Shown here: positions 46,676 through 56,267 of the stretch, in pieces
Layout of the letters: every line of letters begins with the position of its first letter
Numbering within the stretch: the stretch's first letter is position 1
DNA from: Enterococcus montenegrensis
Lineage (GTDB): Bacteria; Bacillota; Bacilli; Lactobacillales; Enterococcaceae
Direction: 5' to 3'
NCBI RefSeq assembly: GCF_029983095.1
Contig: NZ_CP120467.1
Location: 2,650,501-2,714,500, forward strand
Length of the DNA stretch: 64,000 nt
Made by a program: the position numbers and the translations under genes
The notes under the pieces: model-generated
The model's database searches: none
Seen by the model: the letters and a program-made list of their open reading frames with translations, nothing else
What the model was told of the DNA's origin: nothing

Positions 46676-48084
46676 GCTTCTCGTCTCCAACGGGTACCTT
46701 GCGCGGTATCTTCTAGAATAATCCCTTGTTCTTTTAATTGATCGCGAATTTCATCACTGCGGGCAAAATCTTTATTTTGACGCGCTTCAATTCGTTTGGC
46801 AATCAATTTTTCGATTTCTTCGTCTAATAATTCATTACTGATAAAATGAATCCCAAAGACTGCCAACCACGCTTGGAATTTTTCAATCGCAGCCTGTAAA
46901 ACAACTTGTGAAACGTCACTTTGCTCGGCATAGGTGTTTAGCCATTTTGCTAATTCATAAACGACTGTGATACCGTTAGCAGCATTAAAGTCATCATCCA
47001 TCTCAGTGACAAACCGCTTTTCCAACTCTTGTAACTCCGCTAATTTCACGTCATCATCTGCTAAGGTGTCTTGTGCTGCTTTAAGACGGAAATTCGCATT
47101 TTCACTTGCTGTTTTTAGGCGTTGCAAATTATTAGCGGCATCTTTTAAAGTTTGCTCACTGTAGCGAATCGGGCGGCGGTATTGCGTTGTCGCCATAAAG
47201 AAACGCAAAACTTGGGGCTCAACTTTTTGAATCAAATCATGAACAGTTACAAAATTCCCTAGTGACTTACTCATTTTTTCATCATCTTCACCAATTGTCA
47301 CATAACCGTTATGCATCCAATAATTTGCAAAGGTATGGCCTGTTTTTGCTTCACTTTGCGCAATCTCATTTTCATGGTGCGGAAATTCCAAATCTTGGCC
47401 ACCACCGTGAATATCAATGGTATCACCCAAGTGTTTGGTGGCCATGACAGAGCATTCAATATGCCAGCCCGGACGTCCAGCTCCCCATGGTGAATCCCAA
47501 GAAATCTCTGCTGGCTTCGCACTTTTCCATAAAGCAAAATCTAATGGATCTTCTTTAATATTTTGTTCGGTGCCCGTTCGTTGGCTCGCCCCTACTTCTA
47601 ATTCATCAATTGATTGATCACTTAACTTGCCGTAATTTTCAAATTTACGGGTGCGATAATACACATCGCCACCTGCTTCGTAGGCGTAGCCTTTTTCTAT
47701 TAAGACGCTAATAAAATCAACGATGTCAACAATATGATCCATTACCCGCGGATGTAGCGTTGCCGGCTTAACATTTAAAGCATTGGTATCTTCTTCAAAA
47801 GCGTGAATAAAACGCTCCGCCACTGCTGGTGCTGTTACTCCAAGTTCTTTCGCCGCGCGAATAATTTTATCATCAACGTCTGTAAAATTAGACACATAAT
47901 TCACCTGAAAGCCGCGGTATTCAAAGTAACGACGAATTGTGTCAAAAGCAATCGTACTTCTAGCATTGCCGATATGAATATAATTGTAAACCGTTGGCCC
48001 GCAGACATACATACGAACCTTATCTGCTTCAATTGGTTTAAATATCTCTTTTTCCCGCGTCATTGTATTGTAAATCTTTATCAT
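46672..48084 (-). CDS. cysS: Cysteinyl-tRNA synthetase
   Basis: Class I synthetase of 470 residues. HIGH-type motif is YIHIGNARS near residue 36, KMSKS is EKMSKSLGN near 265, and zinc ligands are the Cys of VCGPTVYN with WHIECSVMA and HHENEIAQ. The ATG overlaps cysE by four bases. It is in the cysE-cysS-mrnC-rlmB-yacP operon behind a cysteine T-box, so charging and synthesis of cysteine are co-regulated. Confidence 0.98.
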   Translation of the reverse strand: MIKIYNTMTREKEIFKPIEADKVRMYVCGPTVYNYIHIGNARSTIAFDTIRRYFEYRGFQVNYVSNFTDVDDKIIRAAKELGVTAPAVAERFIHAFEEDTNALNVKPATLHPRVMDHIVDIVDFISVLIEKGYAYEAGGDVYYRTRKFENYGKLSDQSIDELEVGASQRTGTEQNIKEDPLDFALWKSAKPAEISWDSPWGAGRPGWHIECSVMATKHLGDTIDIHGGGQDLEFPHHENEIAQSEAKTGHTFANYWMHNGYVTIGEDDEKMSKSLGNFVTVHDLIQKVEPQVLRFFMATTQYRRPIRYSEQTLKDAANNLQRLKTASENANFRLKAAQDTLADDDVKLAELQELEKRFVTEMDDDFNAANGITVVYELAKWLNTYAEQSDVSQVVLQAAIEKFQAWLAVFGIHFISNELLDEEIEKLIAKRIEARQNKDFARSDEIRDQLKEQGIILEDTAQGTRWRREA

Positions 48085-48614
48085 ATTTCAACCTTCTTTC
48101 CTGCAATTCGAACAACTTTGGCCGGGACTCCGACCGCTGTTGCTTCATCTGGAATGTCTTTTAAAACGACGGCACCAGCACCGATCTTTGCATTTTGACC
48201 AATTGTCACCGGGCCTAAAATTTGAGCATTGGCGGAAATCATCGCGCCAGTTTTTACCGTGGGGTGTCTTTTTCCACCATGTTTACCTGTACCACCTAAA
48301 GTGACACCATGAAACAATACCACATCATCGCCAACTTCTGCTGTTTCACCAATCACCACGCCCATACCATGATCAATGAAAACACCCTGACCGATTTTAG
48401 CGCCTGGATGAATCTCAATCCCCGTTAAAAAACGCTGAAATTGAGAACTTAGCCGTGCCCATAAAAACAGCTTGTGATTGTACAAAAAATGTTCAAAGCG
48501 ATGCCAAAACAGCGCATGTATCCCAGGATATGTCAAAATAATTTCCAATGTGTGTCGGGCCGCCGGATCATTTTCCTTGGCCGCTTGAATCGCACGTCTC
48601 CCCCACCCCATCAT
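48081..48614 (-). CDS. cysE: Serine O-acetyltransferase
   Basis: A 177-residue acetyltransferase making O-acetylserine for cysteine synthesis. It is the short form, with a brief helical N-terminus ([17 protein letters not shown]) and a left-handed hexapeptide-repeat beta helix ([31 protein letters not shown]). AGGAGGG precedes the ATG. A 400-base hairpin-repeat array and a cysteine T-box lie directly upstream, so its mRNA leader is unusually long and structured. Confidence 0.96.
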   Translation of the reverse strand: MMGWGRRAIQAAKENDPAARHTLEIILTYPGIHALFWHRFEHFLYNHKLFLWARLSSQFQRFLTGIEIHPGAKIGQGVFIDHGMGVVIGETAEVGDDVVLFHGVTLGGTGKHGGKRHPTVKTGAMISANAQILGPVTIGQNAKIGAGAVVLKDIPDEATAVGVPAKVVRIAGKKVEI

Positions 48615-48629
48615 GTTCCCTCCTAATTA

Positions 48630-48745
48630 AGATGTTCAAAATGATTGGGCTGATAGTGAGCAATAAGATAAAGGGGCTAAAGTGACGTATTTTGTCACTT
48701 AAGACACTTTTCTTATTGCCGAACTATCAAATCATTTTGAACTCG
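48630..48745 (+). repeat. Palindromic repeat unit, type 3 (array B, unit 1)
   Basis: Counterpart of 20653-20767. Its outermost arms TTCAAAATGATT/AATCATTTTGAA are perfectly complementary, whereas the array A copy reads TTTAAAATGATT/AATCATTTAAAA. One of these changes is a T-A to C-G pair swap. It starts eight bases from the cysE Shine-Dalgarno. Confidence 0.9.
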
Positions 48746-48751
48746 TTTTTT

Positions 48752-48866
48752 AGATGTTTTAGCAGCTCGTTTAGAAAATGAGCAACAAGGCAAACAAACG
48801 TGAATGATGCTTTTTGTCATTTGCGATTGTTTTCTTGTTGTCGATTTTTCTAGCTGCTAAAACTCG
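48752..48866 (+). repeat. Palindromic repeat unit, type 1 (array B, unit 2)
   Basis: Identical over all 115 bases to 20408-20522. The lack of any difference implies recent copying or gene conversion between the arrays. Confidence 0.92.
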
Positions 48867-48873
48867 ACTTGTA

Positions 48874-48989
48874 AGATGTTTAAAACAACTGGTTTGCTAG
48901 CGAGCAGTAAGGCAAAATAGATGCAATGATGCTTTTTATCATTGAAACTATTTTTCTTACTGCCGAGCTGGCAGGTTGTTTAAAACTCG
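48874..48989 (+). repeat. Palindromic repeat unit, type 2 (array B, unit 3)
   Basis: Counterpart of 20530-20645 with four substitutions (for example ACCGG to ACTGG and GCGGT to GCAGT), mostly in the left arm and loop. Confidence 0.9.
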
Positions 48990-48996
48990 ATTTGCT

Positions 48997-49028
48997 AGAT
49001 ATTTTAGCAGCTCGTTTAGAAAATGAGC
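48997..49028 (+). repeat. Truncated type-1 unit closing array B
   Basis: Left arm only (AGATATTTTAGCAGCTCG to AAATGAGC). It ends about 30 bases before the T-box terminator. Confidence 0.78.
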
Positions 49029-49058
49029 CAACTGAAATTTTTATACTTTTCTTATCGT

Positions 49059-49335
49059 AAAAAAAGCGCCCTTTAAATAAGTTTCCTTACTTAAAAGACG
49101 CTTTTGGCGTGGTTCCACTTTCATTTGAACAAAGAAATACCTACACTTTGTTCCTCATCGGTGGGTAACGTCCACAAAACGGCTTAAAGCTTGCTCCCAG
49201 GTGCATTTCCTGCCTCATTTCAGCTACTTTCCACCAGTTGTAGCCTCTCTTTAGAAAATTCCGCAGTACTTCGTCTGATCAACGCATTATTATTCAACTG
49301 AAACGAGCACTTTCCTGCCTGGGATTAACTAGTTG
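49059..49335 (-). promoter_or_regulatory. T-box riboswitch, cysteine-specific, upstream of cysE-cysS
   Basis: On the minus strand, stem I holds AGTACTG and AGAGAGGCTAC with GGTGGAAAG. The specifier loop reads GGAAATGCACC with Cys codon TGC at 49203-49205, the T-box proper is AAAGTGGAACCACGCC (49105-49120), and a terminator AAAGCGTCTTTTAAGTAA / TTATTTAAAGGGCGCTTT ends in T7 (49059-49105). Uncharged tRNA-Cys would favour the antiterminator and transcription of cysE-cysS. This leader is known between gltX and cysE in Bacillus. The boundary on the 5' side is approximate. Confidence 0.92.
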
Positions 49336-49359
49336 CATCCCGCAGGCTAAAAGTTTATT

Positions 49360-50817
49360 TTATAAAACTTGTTGTAAATGTGCTAGCGCTTTTTTTCTAC
49401 CTAAAAGTTCAACAGTATCTGGTAATTCTGGACCATGTGTTTGACCAGAAACAGCAACTCGGATTGGCATAAATAGATTTTTACCTTTTACACCAGTTTC
49501 TTTTTGTACTTCTTTAATTGCTGCTTTGACACTTGGTGCATCCACAGTAGCCATTGCTTCAAGTTTTGCTTTAAAGGCTGTCAGTACTTGTGGTACTGTT
49601 TCTCCTGCTAAAACTTCTTTTGCAGCATCGTCTAAAACAGGGTGTTCTATAAAGAACAATTCAGACAATTCAACGATTTGCGCAGCATAACTCATTTGTG
49701 GTTGATACAAGGCTACGATTTTTTTCACTCGTTCCATGTCTTCAGCAGATAAATCTTCTGCTATACGTTCAGCTTTTTTAAGGTAAGGTAGGCACATATC
49801 TGTTAAAACGTCTAAGTCCATTGCTTTAATGTAGTGGTTGTTGACCCATTCTAATTTTTTGGCATCAAAAGCTGCTGGCGATTTGCTCAAACGATTTGGA
49901 TCAAACATTTTAATTAATTCGTCTTGGCTAAAAATTTCATCTTCGCCTACTGGTGACCAACCTAATAAAGCAATAAAGTTAAACATAGCTTCTGGCAAGT
50001 AGCCTAATTCACGGTATTGTTCGATAAATTGTAGAATCGATTCGTCCCGTTTGCTTAATTTTTTACCAGTTTCAGAATTAATAATTAAGGTCATATGGCC
50101 AAATTCTGGTGCTTTCCAGCCAAATGCTTCATAAATCATTAATTGTTTTGGTGTGTTGGCGATATGATCATCCCCCCGTAAAACGTGGGTGATTTTCATC
50201 AAATGATCATCCACAGCAACGGCAAAGTTGTAAGTTGGCATGCCATCACGTTTTTGAATAACAAAGTCGCCGCCGACATTATCCGATTCAAAAGTGATTT
50301 CACCTTTCACCATATCGTGAAATTGATATTCAGTATTTTTTGGTACGCGGAAACGAATAACTGGTTTTAAACCTTCTGCTTCTTTTTTTGCTTGTTCTTC
50401 TGGCGTTAAGTTTGCACATTTACCAGAGTAGTGAGGCATCTCGCCACGAGCACGTTGCGCTTCTCTTTCTTCTTCTAATTCTTCAGGGGTACAGTAACAT
50501 TTATACGCCCGGTTTGAAGCAAGTAATTGATCAATTAGCGGTTGGTAAATATCGGCTCTTTCTGATTGACGATAAGGGCCGTATTCCCCCGGATTTGCTG
50601 GAGATTCATCCCAGTTCATTCCCAACCATTTTAAATTATCCAATTGGCTTTTTTCGCCGTCTGCAATGTTACGCTTTGTATCGGTATCTTCAATGCGGAT
50701 AATGAAGTCTCCACCATTATGGCGGGCAAATAAATAGTTGAATAGCGCTGTTCTGGCATTACCAATGTGTAAGTGTCCAGTTGGGCTTGGTGCGTAACGC
50801 ACGCGGATTTTAGTCAT
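49360..50817 (-). CDS. gltX: Glutamyl-tRNA synthetase
   Basis: Class I synthetase of 485 residues with HIGH-type [18 protein letters not shown] at residues 11-28 and [11 protein letters not shown] near 252. It lacks any C-terminal extension. In organisms without GlnRS it charges both tRNA-Glu and tRNA-Gln. Its ATG overlaps the ispF stop by four bases (ATGA); GAAGGAAG precedes it. Confidence 0.98.
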   Translation of the reverse strand: MTKIRVRYAPSPTGHLHIGNARTALFNYLFARHNGGDFIIRIEDTDTKRNIADGEKSQLDNLKWLGMNWDESPANPGEYGPYRQSERADIYQPLIDQLLASNRAYKCYCTPEELEEEREAQRARGEMPHYSGKCANLTPEEQAKKEAEGLKPVIRFRVPKNTEYQFHDMVKGEITFESDNVGGDFVIQKRDGMPTYNFAVAVDDHLMKITHVLRGDDHIANTPKQLMIYEAFGWKAPEFGHMTLIINSETGKKLSKRDESILQFIEQYRELGYLPEAMFNFIALLGWSPVGEDEIFSQDELIKMFDPNRLSKSPAAFDAKKLEWVNNHYIKAMDLDVLTDMCLPYLKKAERIAEDLSAEDMERVKKIVALYQPQMSYAAQIVELSELFFIEHPVLDDAAKEVLAGETVPQVLTAFKAKLEAMATVDAPSVKAAIKEVQKETGVKGKNLFMPIRVAVSGQTHGPELPDTVELLGRKKALAHLQQVL

Positions 50818-51314
50818 CTAATCGCTTCCTTCGAGTTATTTTCAAGTAGGGTAACAGCCAGCGCCGCAATCGCTTCATTGCGACCAACAGGCCCTAATTG
50901 TTCCATTGTTGTGGCTTTAATACTAAGCTGATTTTCTTCTAACTGACAAATTTCACAAAGCACTTGCCGCATTTGGGAAATAGAGTCCGCAAGTTTCGGC
51001 TGTTCAGCTAGAATTGTACAATCAATATTGTGAATAGTAAAGCCAAGCGACCACGCTTTTTGCAAAACTATCGTCAATAGTTTGGTGGAAGCGGCATTTT
51101 TTACTGTAGGATCACTAGCAGGAAACATCTGACCGATATCGCCTAAACCTGTCGCTCCTAAAAGTGCGTCAATAATCGCATGGGTCAAACAATCCCCATC
51201 GGTCACCCCAGCTAAACCGAGCTTTTGCGGGTGGGTGATTTGGATGCCACCTAAAATTAACGGCCGTCCTTTCACCAAGGGATGTAAATCATAGCCTTGC
51301 CCAATTCTAAGCAT
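50814..51314 (-). CDS. ispF: 2-C-methyl-D-erythritol 2,4-cyclodiphosphate synthase, orphan
   Basis: A 166-residue IspF homologue with all key motifs: metal ligands Asp and His in [29 protein letters not shown], the loop [11 protein letters not shown] and [14 protein letters not shown] near the end. It should convert CDP-ME 2-phosphate into ME-cyclodiphosphate in the MEP isoprenoid pathway. In Bacillus ispD lies between yacL and ispF; here ispD is absent and ATG 51314 overlaps the yacL stop. An upstream frame to 51428 is only yacL read in another frame. Enterococci generally use the mevalonate pathway, so its role here is open. Confidence 0.92.
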   Translation of the reverse strand: MLRIGQGYDLHPLVKGRPLILGGIQITHPQKLGLAGVTDGDCLTHAIIDALLGATGLGDIGQMFPASDPTVKNAASTKLLTIVLQKAWSLGFTIHNIDCTILAEQPKLADSISQMRQVLCEICQLEENQLSIKATTMEQLGPVGRNEAIAALAVTLLENNSKEAIR

Positions 51315-52545
51315 TTTTGCGGCCTTTATTCCGATTTTTTTGATTGCCATTTTGACTGTTTTGATTTTGATTGCCATTATTTGTCGGATTGTTATTTGTA
51401 TTAGCTGCAACTTCTGCCGCGTCTGCATTTTCTGGCTTCACGTCATCAATACCACGACCAGAATGTGCCGGTTTAGCAAAAATCATGCGACCAGCGGCCG
51501 TTTGTAAGGCACTGGTTACCACGACTTTGATTCGTTCATTCATATAGTGCTGGCCATCTTCTACGACAACCATCGTACCGTCATCTAAATACGCAACCCC
51601 TTGTTGGCGCTCAGTGCCGGCTTTAACTAACAAGACATCCATTGTTTCCCCAGGAATAACGACTGGTTTAACCGCATTAGCCAACGCATTGATATTTAAA
51701 ACCGGAACATTTTGAAACTCAGCGACTTTGTTTAAGTTGTAATCATTTGTGACTACGACCCCATCCAAAAGTTTAGCTAGTTTAATCAGTTTGCTGTCAA
51801 CTTCTTGAATATCTTCAAAGTCACCATCATACATCTCAACTGAAATATCTTCTTCTTTTTGTAAAGCATTCAAAATATCCAAGCCGCGGCGTCCCCGCAC
51901 CCGTTTTAGACTATCACCAGAGTCGGCAATATATTGCAATTCGTATAAAACAAAATTAGGAATTAAAAGTGTCCCTTCTAAAAAGCCGGTTTTGGCAATG
52001 TCGTAAATGCGACCGTCGATAATGACACTTGTATCCAAAATCTTATAGCGATGAAAAGTATCGCCTGCTTTACGTTCTAAAATTTGTTGTTGGGTTTCTT
52101 CCGTTTTCTTGGATTTCGGTGTGAAAATTTTCTTCCACTCGTCAATTCGTGTTACCCCCACTTGAAAACCAAAATAGCCCAGTAAAATCATCACGAAAAA
52201 CGGCAAGAAACTCGTCACAAAAGGAATGTTCAAATTGTACAAAGGAATTGAAATAATCATCCCAATCATCAAGCCGATAATCGTCCCAATCGCACCAAAA
52301 AGCAGATAGGTTAGACTAATTTCACTTAATTTTTTCTCAATATAAGACAAGCCAGCAGAAATATAACGCTCCAATACCAACGCGAATAAAAAGAAAATAA
52401 TTGCGCCAATCAAAATGTTGGTAAAGGGATTGTTTAGCCACTGATTGCCGGTCATTCCGATCGTATCCCACGCCATGGGTAAAAATGAAGCTCCCAAGCT
52501 TGCGCCAGCTACGACCATTAATAAGATAATGATCCGTCGTTGCAT
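51307..52545 (-). CDS. yacL: YacL-type PIN/TRAM membrane protein
   Basis: A 412-residue protein with four predicted transmembrane helices in residues 1-130, a PIN nuclease-like domain (LDTSVIIDGRIYDIAKTGFLEG, acidic DYNLNKVAEF) and a TRAM domain near 295-350. The C-terminal 35 residues are an Asn/Gln/Lys-rich tail (NTNNNPTNNGNQNQNSQNG). It is the standard neighbour of radA. GGAGGAG precedes the ATG. Function unknown, probably RNA-related. Confidence 0.92.
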   Translation of the reverse strand: MQRRIIILLMVVAGASLGASFLPMAWDTIGMTGNQWLNNPFTNILIGAIIFFLFALVLERYISAGLSYIEKKLSEISLTYLLFGAIGTIIGLMIGMIISIPLYNLNIPFVTSFLPFFVMILLGYFGFQVGVTRIDEWKKIFTPKSKKTEETQQQILERKAGDTFHRYKILDTSVIIDGRIYDIAKTGFLEGTLLIPNFVLYELQYIADSGDSLKRVRGRRGLDILNALQKEEDISVEMYDGDFEDIQEVDSKLIKLAKLLDGVVVTNDYNLNKVAEFQNVPVLNINALANAVKPVVIPGETMDVLLVKAGTERQQGVAYLDDGTMVVVEDGQHYMNERIKVVVTSALQTAAGRMIFAKPAHSGRGIDDVKPENADAAEVAANTNNNPTNNGNQNQNSQNGNQKNRNKGRKNA

Positions 52546-52679
52546 AACAAAACTCCTCCGATTTTTTTGCTACTGAATTAGAAAAGATAAAAAGATGAAA
52601 AAGCGATCTCATCTGCTTACCTTTTCAAAATCAGTGCGACTTTCTTAACTTGCAGCCAGAAAGAAGAATATAACAATTT

Positions 52680-54050
52680 TTAACTAAAAACTTTTTTTAA
52701 TGTTTCTGCCAGTGTTGCAACACCGACAACTTGAATACCTTTTGGTGCATCCCAACCGCTTAAATTATTTTTAGGCAAGTAAACTTTGGTAAAGCCCAGC
52801 TTTTGTACTTCTTTGACCCGCTGTTCAATATTGGATACCCGTCTAATTTCACCGGTTAAACCAATCTCACCAATAAAACATTCCGTTGGGCTGGTGCCTT
52901 TTTCCTTGTAGCTAGATGCAATTGCTACTGCAACAGCCAAATCAATGGCTGGTTCATTTAATTTCACACCACCGGCGGCTTTCAAGTAGGCATCTTGATT
53001 TTGCAACAATAGTCCGGCGCGTTTTTCTAAAACAGCCATGATTAAGGAAACGCGATTGAAATCCAGTCCGGTAGTGGTGCGCTTGGCATTGCCAAACATC
53101 GTCGGTGTGACCAGTGCTTGAATTTCAACTAAAATTGGACGACTGCCTTCCATCGCTACCACAATCGCAGAACCTGTGGCGCCCGCCAAACGCTCCTCCA
53201 AGAAAACTTGGGAAGGATTGGCCACTTCATGCAAGCCATCTTCATGCATTTCAAAAATACCAATTTCATTGGTGGAACCAAAACGATTTTTTACGGCCCG
53301 CAAAATGCGGAACGTGTGATGCTTTTCGCCTTCAAAATACAAAACGGTATCCACCATATGCTCTAACATTCTGGGCCCGGCAATGGAGCCTTCTTTTGTC
53401 ACGTGACCAACAATAAAAATAGCAATACCATTGGACTTAGCGATTTTTAACAATTCAGCCGTTGTTTCCCGCACTTGCGAAACACTTCCGGCCACACTGG
53501 TCACGTCGGGCTGTGTCATAGTTTGAATCGAGTCGATGATGACATAATCTGGGGCTAAATTTTCAATCGCGCGGGAAATTTCGTGCATATCTGTTTCCGC
53601 GTACAAATAAAATTCGGTGTTAATGGAGCCCAAACGTTCGGCCCGCATTTTTATTTGCTCGGCACTTTCTTCACCGGAAACATATAACACTTTGCCACCT
53701 GATTCTGCCAACTGCTGCGAAACTTGCAAGAGCAACGTTGATTTCCCAATACCGGGGTCCCCGCCGATTAACACCATCGAGCCCGGTACCACACCGCCAC
53801 CTAAAACACGGTTTAATTCTGCTAATTTCGTTTTAACCCGCGGTTCTTTTTTCGGAATAACATCGGCAATTTTCGTAGGTTTCGTTTTCTCACCAGTTAA
53901 ACTGGTACGCACGCGGCGATCTGTTGTATCTTGGATGACCACTTCCACCATTGAATTCCAACTACCGCAATTGGGACATTTCCCGAGATATTTTGGTGAG
54001 ATATAGCCGCAATGTTGACATTCAAATTGGACTTTTGGCTTTTTAGCCAC
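52680..54050 (-). CDS. radA: DNA repair protein RadA
   Basis: A 456-residue RadA (Sms): zinc finger CQHCGY and CPNCGSW (residues 9-29), Walker [12 protein letters not shown] near 94, the RadA-specific [11 protein letters not shown] near 252 and a C-terminal Lon-like domain. It is a branch-migration helicase in recombination. The start is GTG 54050, seven bases after GGAGGG, giving [13 protein letters not shown] as in other enterococci; the ATG at 54056 lies within the Shine-Dalgarno area. It follows dut by 62 bases. Confidence 0.97.
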   Translation of the reverse strand: MAKKPKVQFECQHCGYISPKYLGKCPNCGSWNSMVEVVIQDTTDRRVRTSLTGEKTKPTKIADVIPKKEPRVKTKLAELNRVLGGGVVPGSMVLIGGDPGIGKSTLLLQVSQQLAESGGKVLYVSGEESAEQIKMRAERLGSINTEFYLYAETDMHEISRAIENLAPDYVIIDSIQTMTQPDVTSVAGSVSQVRETTAELLKIAKSNGIAIFIVGHVTKEGSIAGPRMLEHMVDTVLYFEGEKHHTFRILRAVKNRFGSTNEIGIFEMHEDGLHEVANPSQVFLEERLAGATGSAIVVAMEGSRPILVEIQALVTPTMFGNAKRTTTGLDFNRVSLIMAVLEKRAGLLLQNQDAYLKAAGGVKLNEPAIDLAVAVAIASSYKEKGTSPTECFIGEIGLTGEIRRVSNIEQRVKEVQKLGFTKVYLPKNNLSGWDAPKGIQVVGVATLAETLKKVFS

Positions 54051-54112
54051 AATCATCCCTCCATTTTATTTTAGCATACCAGAGGCATTCCCCCTGTACT
54101 AAACGTGTCTTT

Positions 54113-54625
54113 TTACTTATTTGATGAACCAAAACCACCCGTACGCACAGCTGCAGTGTCATCTTGGTCAGCTTTTAGAAATGGCAAGAAAATCCCCTGC
54201 CCAATTCGCTCGCCTTTTTTAATCACGACATCCGCTAGACCAAAGTTAGTGAATTGAAACATAATATGCCCTTCATTATCAGGATTATCATAGTAATCAC
54301 TATCAATAACCCCGACACCATTGGTTAAAACCAAAAAGCGTTTTAACGGATTGCTAGAACGATTAGCCAACTGTAAAAATTCTTCTTGTCCCATGTAAGC
54401 CTTAATTCCGGTCGGAACTAAAATAGGCTTCAAAAATTTGCCGCCATCTTTAGCAGCTTTCAAAGCTTTTAGCCCGCTTACTAAACCTTCGTGCCAAATA
54501 CTTGGAATAACAACATCTTGGGCCGCTTCAAAATCATAACCTGCCGCATGATTGGTTGCCCGCTTTGGCAAGGAAATATCTTGATCTAAAAAATGTGAAA
54601 CTACTTCAAAACCTCGTGTACGCAA
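54113..54625 (-). CDS. dut: dUTP diphosphatase
   Basis: A 170-residue trimeric-type dUTPase with motif 1 AAGYDFEA, motif 2 NRSSNPLKR, motif 3 GVGVIDSDYYDNPDNEGHI, motif 4 GERIGQGIFLP and motif 5 RTGGFGSSNK. It keeps dUTP out of DNA and supplies dUMP. The start is TTG 54625 behind AGGAGGT; the ATG at 54652 lies before that Shine-Dalgarno. It is first in the dut-radA-yacL-ispF-gltX set. Confidence 0.96.
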   Translation of the reverse strand: MRTRGFEVVSHFLDQDISLPKRATNHAAGYDFEAAQDVVIPSIWHEGLVSGLKALKAAKDGGKFLKPILVPTGIKAYMGQEEFLQLANRSSNPLKRFLVLTNGVGVIDSDYYDNPDNEGHIMFQFTNFGLADVVIKKGERIGQGIFLPFLKADQDDTAAVRTGGFGSSNK

Positions 54626-55263
54626 ATGAGTACCTCCTAAAATTGCAATCAAATGAAAAATAATTTTTTAATCTTTACAAGGATCTGTGACATTAATATA
54701 ATTACAGCCCTTATTTACGGATAAACAGTGGTCCAGAAATAGCTTTTTTGGCAACAAGAGGAAATTTCACAAAAATTTGTGAAACAATTTTTGAAAAATC
54801 CCCATCTTGGTTTAAAAACTGAACACTTCTGTCCCAACCTCTTGCAAATCTGCTTATTTTACATAACGTTATTTTAGCATAATTAGCGCATTTTTTTATG
54901 AATTCAAAACAATAATACGAAAAATTTCGCAAATTCCATATAATCTTCAAAAATCAGTCCTTAAACTTATTTCTTTCTTATTTTTCATCTGTAAAAATTC
55001 GTTTTTTAAGATCGTAAAATTTAGCTTTTATCCCGAGAGAAAAAAACAAAAACGACCCATAAAGACGATCGTTTTAGGAAAACAACAGGTGAAATTTTTA
55101 ACAAAACCAAGTACAATGAATAAAAACTAGCGGTAAATTAGGATTTTAAATCAAACTTACGTCTACTTGCAATTGGTTGTTGCTAAAATAAGAGCGCAAC
55201 GCAGACGCATCAAAAATTTTTTCCTACACTGCCTTTACCTACAACTTCACAAGGAGTCATGAT
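54626..55263. other. Intergenic region between dut and proB
   Basis: About 640 AT-rich bases between divergent genes. A hairpin AATTTCACAAA / TTTGTGAAATT type sequence lies near 54770-54790. A minus-strand block near 54820-54850 reads AGAGGTTGGGACAGAAGTG, which resembles a common enterococcal intergenic repeat and creates a spurious 79-codon frame. No promoter was assigned with confidence. Confidence 0.4.
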
Positions 55264-56067
55264 ATGGAACGTGAATTTTTAAAAACCGCTCAGCGGATTG
55301 TCATTAAAATCGGTACCAGCTCCCTGATTTATCCCAACGGCAATATTAATTTAGCTGGCATTGATCAATTGGCTTTTGTTTTAACGGACTTAAAAAATAG
55401 AGACAAAGAAGTCGTCTTGGTTTCTTCTGGCGCAATCGGCGTGGGGATGAATAAGCTTCACCTAAAAGAACGCCCCGCCACAATTCCAGAACAACAGGCC
55501 GCAGCCGCGGTGGGGCAAGCAGAATTGATGAACATTTACAATCAGCGTTTTTTGACCTACAGCCAGCAGACCGCCCAAGTGTTACTAACCCGAGACATTG
55601 TCGAATTTCCCGAAAGTCGCAAAAATGTGGTCAACACCTTGGAACAGCTCTTAAAAATGGGGATTATTCCCATCATCAACGAAAACGATACTGTCGCTAT
55701 TGATGAATTGGATCATCAAACCAAATTTGGTGATAACGACCAGCTTTCAGCCATTGTAACCCAGCTTGTTAAAGGGGACTTATTGGTGATGCTGTCTGAT
55801 ATTGACGGATTTTATTCTGGCAACCCTGCAAAAAATAAAAACGCGATTTTATTTCATACCATCCACGAAATAACACCGGAAATTTGGGATTTCGCTGGTG
55901 ATAAGGGCTCGAAATTCGGCACTGGCGGTATGATCAGTAAATTAAATGCTGCAAAGCGAATTTTAGCCACTGACAGTGCCATGGTTTTGGCTAACGGCCA
56001 GAAACCACAAGTTATTTTCGATATTTTAGCCGGCAAGCAAATCGGCACGCTTTTTTGCCGGGCCTAA
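55264..56067 (+). CDS. proB: Glutamate 5-kinase
   Basis: A 267-residue amino-acid kinase (RIVIKIGTSSLIYPNGNINL at the start, VVLVSSGAIGVGMN near 55, INENDTVAIDELDHQTKFGDND near 140, GTGGMISKLNAAK near 218). It lacks the C-terminal PUA domain of the E. coli enzyme, as in other lactobacillales. It phosphorylates glutamate, the first step to proline, and is feedback-inhibited by proline in relatives. AAGGAG precedes the ATG. proA follows 200 bases later. Confidence 0.96.
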   Translation: MEREFLKTAQRIVIKIGTSSLIYPNGNINLAGIDQLAFVLTDLKNRDKEVVLVSSGAIGVGMNKLHLKERPATIPEQQAAAAVGQAELMNIYNQRFLTYSQQTAQVLLTRDIVEFPESRKNVVNTLEQLLKMGIIPIINENDTVAIDELDHQTKFGDNDQLSAIVTQLVKGDLLVMLSDIDGFYSGNPAKNKNAILFHTIHEITPEIWDFAGDKGSKFGTGGMISKLNAAKRILATDSAMVLANGQKPQVIFDILAGKQIGTLFCRA

Positions 56068-56267
56068 CCTTTATTGGCTAACTAAAATATCCTGCTAATA
56101 ACACTACCTTTGCGACTTTCTTTTTACTAGAACTTAAGCTTTCAAGTAAACTTGCTCGCATTTTGCATAAAAGGTTCTATAATAATGGCAACCGAGTAAA
56201 CAGTTTGACTATCTACGTGACAAAAAATAAAAAGGCATGCTGTAAAAACGCTAAAAGGAGGAAAAAC

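Noticed and set aside
51315..51428. 38-residue N-terminal extension of IspF
   Set aside because: It is the Asn/Gln-rich tail of yacL read in another frame; IspF proteins start at the [10 protein letters not shown] segment.
54711..54950. 79-codon minus-strand ORF upstream of dut
   Set aside because: No ribosome-binding site; the RGWDRSVQF stretch looks like translation of a common intergenic repeat.
56163..56267. 35-residue N-terminal extension of ProA
   Set aside because: A strong AAGGAGG precedes ATG 56268 and the extension is not ProA-like.
56068..56267. Proline-responsive T-box between proB and proA
   Set aside because: No T-box consensus (TGGNACCRCG-like) is present in the gap or upstream of proB.
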